A stretch of 64,000 bases of DNA from Agarilytica sp045430285. GTDB taxonomy: Bacteria > Pseudomonadota > Gammaproteobacteria > Pseudomonadales > Cellvibrionaceae. The notes below the pieces were generated by a model that had not been told where the DNA came from, did no database searches, and saw only the letters and a list, made by a program, of their open reading frames with translations. Below are positions 61,824-64,000 of this stretch, one piece after another. The position numbers and the translations under genes were made by a program. How positions within the stretch are numbered: the first letter of the stretch is position 1; the number at the start of each line of letters is the position of its first letter. Location: NCBI GenBank assembly GCA_045430285.1, contig JAILXV010000002.1, positions 186,001-250,000 of the forward strand. The letters run 5' to 3'.

Positions 61824-62363
61824 TTAAGTTGCCGATGCATTTATAAAGTTTGGATCTCCAGCCAGCACACTCATATCAAATACACTCCAGGCATCGCCTG
61901 ACGCATCTTTGTATGTGCCATTCACGTAGGCCTTTAAATTTGGCGGAAGATCTCCACCCACTTCATCAAAGGTATCCACAATAAAATGCTGCATGCCGTA
62001 AGCACGATCCACAACGAGACCGCTGTACATATTTTCAGATTCCCACACCAACACTCGGTGCGCTTTTTTCTGATTATTGATATGCCCGCCAATAAAGCGA
62101 GCCAAATCAAATAAGGGGAGGAGGCGACCACGAACATTGGAAAGACCAAGCACCCAAGCATGAACACCGGGTAAACGCGTCGTTGAAGGCACTTCCATCA
62201 ATTCGGATACTTGCCCCATAGGGACAACAAATCGGTATCCCATGCACGAAAAACCTATACCACTCCATCGCGGAGCAACATCCGTTTGCGCAGGCAAGCC
62301 TAGCGCAGAACGACGGCTCTGTGCGGATAAATTGACTAGGGTTTCAAACGCAGGATTCGCCAT
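61824..62363 (-). CDS. pilI: CheW-like coupling protein PilI
   Basis: A 179-residue CheW-domain adaptor joining PilJ to ChpA. Key regions are FVVPMGQVSELMEVPSTTRL, WVLGLSNVRGRLLPLFDLA and a C-terminal strand, VFDMSVL. The ATG at 62363 (MANPAFETLV) has GAGG 5 nt upstream and leaves a 7-nt gap after pilH; the frame is open to a TTG at 62381 inside pilH, a poorer choice. Confidence 0.94.
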   Translation of the reverse strand: MANPAFETLVNLSAQSRRSALGLPAQTDVAPRWSGIGFSCMGYRFVVPMGQVSELMEVPSTTRLPGVHAWVLGLSNVRGRLLPLFDLARFIGGHINNQKKAHRVLVWESENMYSGLVVDRAYGMQHFIVDTFDEVGGDLPPNLKAYVNGTYKDASGDAWSVFDMSVLAGDPNFINASAT

Positions 62364-62370
62364 GCGAGCC

Positions 62371-62733
62371 TCAGACACCAACCTTCTTCATGGTATCGAA
62401 CAGCTCTTTCTCATCAATAGGCTTTGTTAGGTAGGCTTTAGCGCCCTGACGCATACCCCACACCCTATCTGTCTCTTGATCCTTTGTGGTCACGATAATA
62501 ACCGGAATATGAGACGTTTCTGGCGCCTTAGTAAGCTGACGCGTTGCCTGAAAACCATTCAAGCCAGGCATCACAATGTCCATTAGAACAAGGTCAGGCT
62601 TTTCAACTTTTGCGGTTGCAACACCGTCTTCACCGTTACCGGCCGTAATCACTTGGTGACCCGTTTTTTCAAGCATCCCTGTGAGCTTATACGTTTCCGT
62701 TGGTGAATCATCAACAATTAGCACTTTTGCCAT
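62371..62733 (-). CDS. pilH: Response regulator PilH (CheY-like)
   Basis: A 120-residue single receiver domain: acidic pair VLIVDDSPTE, phospho-acceptor Asp in PDLVLMDIVMPGLNGF, switch Thr in VIIVTTKDQE and Lys in AYLTKPIDEKE. No output domain. PilH acts with PilG downstream of ChpA, with opposing effects on pilus extension and retraction. AGGAAAT precedes the ATG. Confidence 0.95.
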   Translation of the reverse strand: MAKVLIVDDSPTETYKLTGMLEKTGHQVITAGNGEDGVATAKVEKPDLVLMDIVMPGLNGFQATRQLTKAPETSHIPVIIVTTKDQETDRVWGMRQGAKAYLTKPIDEKELFDTMKKVGV

Positions 62734-62774
62734 ATTTCCTCCAGGAAATTCTGGATGTAATTCTGAATATAACC

Positions 62775-63170
62775 TTAGCTAGCTCGCGCCACTTTGACAT
62801 GAGACTCTATCGCACCTAACAACTCCCCTTTACTGAAGGGTTTTGTTAAATATTGGTCTGACCCGACGATTCGGCCTTTCGCCTTATCGAACAAGCCATC
62901 CTTACTAGAAAGCATGATTACTGGGGTCGATTTGAACTCACTATTATTTTTAATGAGCGCACACGTTTGGTAGCCATCTAAACGAGGCATCATAATATCC
63001 ACGAAAATGATGTCGGGACGGGTATCTGCAATTTTTGCTAATGCATCAAACCCATCTGTTGCGGTGACTACCGTACAACCCACTTTTTTTAGCAATGTCT
63101 CAGCGGTACGACGAATAGTTTTACTGTCGTCAATCACCATCACTTTGAGATGCTCTAAATTAACGTCCAT
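62775..63170 (-). CDS. pilG: Response regulator PilG (CheY-like)
   Basis: A 131-residue single receiver domain: VMVIDDSKTIRRTA, phospho-acceptor Asp in PDIIFVDIMMPRLDGYQ, Thr/Ser switch in VIMLSSKDGL and Lys in QYLTKPFSKGELL. The start MDVNLEHLKV and order pilG-pilH-pilI-pilJ match Pseudomonas. It is the first gene of the pil/chp operon and divergent from gshB, also conserved. PilG stimulates pilus extension and, in Pseudomonas, adenylate cyclase activity. Confidence 0.96.
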   Translation of the reverse strand: MDVNLEHLKVMVIDDSKTIRRTAETLLKKVGCTVVTATDGFDALAKIADTRPDIIFVDIMMPRLDGYQTCALIKNNSEFKSTPVIMLSSKDGLFDKAKGRIVGSDQYLTKPFSKGELLGAIESHVKVARAS

Positions 63171-63352
63171 AGACTGACCTTAAAGTGGTTACTCGGAAGC
63201 TCGATCGCGCAGAGCGGATTCGGCCAATTATTTTTAGATAATTAACTTTTAACATAGATTCCCAATATAATCCATAACCGCTTGTAAAGAAAAGAAAACT
63301 TGGATTTTCCCAACAAACATTTACCGCCTCTGCAAAAGCTGCGCATACCCTT

Positions 63353-63358
63353 TATAAT
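63353..63358 (+). promoter_or_regulatory. -10 element of a likely gshB promoter
   Basis: A perfect TATAAT lies 62 bp before the gshB start codon. No good -35 hexamer is found at the usual distance (best is CTGCAA), so promoter strength or exact class is uncertain. Confidence 0.45.
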
Positions 63359-63419
63359 TGTTCAAAAATGGCGTTTTCGCCAACTTTAAATGTCTTAAAA
63401 AGACAATTCGGAGGAAAGC

Positions 63420-64000
63420 TTGGCAACATCCGGCAAACAGACTCGCAATAACCCACTCGTTTTAGGTATCGTGATGGACCCTATTTCCGACATTACGGTT
63501 AAGAAAGACACAAGCCTTGCTCTGCTCCTCGCCGCGCAAAAAAGCGGCTTCCAATTACGCTACATGGAAATGCCTGATCTCTACCTTGAACAAGGTGTTG
63601 CCAAGGCAAAATCATCACGCTTGAGCGTGTCCGACAACCCTGAGAACTGGTACACACTAGAAGCACCAGAAGACATCCACCTCAGCGAAATCGATGTCAT
63701 TCTCATGCGAAAAGACCCGCCCTTCGATAACGAGTATATCTACGCAACCTACATTCTCGAAGCCGCCGAAAACGCGGGGACACTGGTGATAAACCGCCCT
63801 CAAAGCCTCCGTGACTGCAACGAGAAAGTATTCGCCACCCAGTTTCCACAATGCTGCCCTCCTGTGCTGGTCAGCCGAGACTCCGAAAGACTCAAACTCT
63901 TCCACCAAAGCCATCAAGACGTCATATTTAAACCCTTGGACGGCATGGGAGGCAGTGGCATTTTCCGCTGCAAAGCAGACGACCCCAACATCAGCGTGAT
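63420..64000 (+). CDS. gshB: Glutathione synthetase (3' part missing)
   Basis: ATP-grasp enzyme joining gamma-glutamylcysteine and glycine. About 193 N-terminal residues are in the window; the protein runs off the end. Visible are GIVMDPISDITVKKDTSLAL, LRYMEMPDLYL, VILMRKDPPFDNEYIYATY and the ATP-grasp stretch VIFKPLDGMGGSGIFR, all standard GshB features. The start is TTG at 63420-63422, with GGAGG 5 nt upstream and no ATG before the conserved core. Divergent from pilG, as in Pseudomonas. Confidence 0.94.
   Translation, partial: MATSGKQTRNNPLVLGIVMDPISDITVKKDTSLALLLAAQKSGFQLRYMEMPDLYLEQGVAKAKSSRLSVSDNPENWYTLEAPEDIHLSEIDVILMRKDPPFDNEYIYATYILEAAENAGTLVINRPQSLRDCNEKVFATQFPQCCPPVLVSRDSERLKLFHQSHQDVIFKPLDGMGGSGIFRCKADDPNISV

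Overview
The window is a 64 kb chromosomal segment of a Gram-negative gammaproteobacterium. The evidence is conserved gene order: ygfB-pepP-ubiH-ubiI divergent from zapA, pspABC divergent from pspF, nudE-cysQ divergent from yrfG-hslR-hslO, DoxX followed by the glutathionyl-hydroquinone reductase, and a full pilGHIJK-chpABC cluster divergent from gshB. Moderate GC, a GlyGly-CTERM protein, OmpW and the Chp pilus-chemosensory cluster fit a marine Cellvibrionaceae-like (Saccharophagus/Teredinibacter-type) organism; that placement is inference. No tRNA, rRNA, CRISPR array, complete insertion sequence or prophage was seen.

Layout. 0-4 kb: ubiquinone hydroxylases UbiI (cut by the window edge) and UbiH, PepP and YgfB. 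4-4.6 kb: a ZapB-like coiled coil and ZapA. 5-8.6 kb: OmpW, a membrane histidine kinase and a convergent OmpR-type regulator. 8.6-9.5 kb: no gene recognised. 9.6-15.6 kb: accessory genes (secreted metzincin-like protease, TrmB-like methyltransferase, acyl-CoA ligase, PIG-V-like membrane glycosyltransferase, GFA-family protein). 15.7-19.3 kb: class III nucleotide cyclase with TPRs and a lipoprotein, divergent from a CRP-family regulator. 19.3-26.5 kb: AstE/AspA-type periplasmic hydrolase, then a two-gene operon of 2-hydroxyacyl-CoA dehydratase-like protein and giant activase, followed by a heptamer tandem repeat. 26.9-29.5 kb: DoxX, glutathionyl-hydroquinone reductase and two GNAT enzymes. 29.5-32.6 kb: phage-shock operon, apparently with two extra micro-ORFs. 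32.6-39.7 kb: HD-GYP phosphodiesterase, DUF2330 GlyGly-CTERM protein, a highly structured non-coding region ending in an intrinsic terminator, a short signal peptidase I, PEBP, Nudix, DUF3089 and VOC proteins. 40-46.7 kb: an unknown protein, an XRE-type regulator, a MITE-like element, a three-domain Aas lipid-repair protein, and FolK-like and FolM-like pterin enzymes whose 3' ends overlap antisense. 47-50.5 kb: cysQ, nudE, yrfG, hslR, hslO. 50.6-63.2 kb: chpC-chpB-chpA-pilK-pilJ-pilI-pilH-pilG. 63.4 kb to the end: gshB, partial.

How genes work together. The pil/chp genes form one chemosensory pathway for type IV pilus (twitching) control: PilJ receptor, PilI/ChpC couplers, ChpA kinase, PilK/ChpB adaptation enzymes, PilG/PilH output regulators. 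The cyclase and CRP-like regulator look like a local nucleotide-signalling pair, and both deviate at positions that recognise adenine in well-studied relatives. The psp genes are a membrane-stress module with a sigma-54-like promoter and the PspF activator. Most interesting for follow-up: the structured RNA at about 35.72-36.00 kb, the cyclase/CRP pair, the psp micro-ORFs, the dehydratase/activase operon, and the folK/folM overlap.
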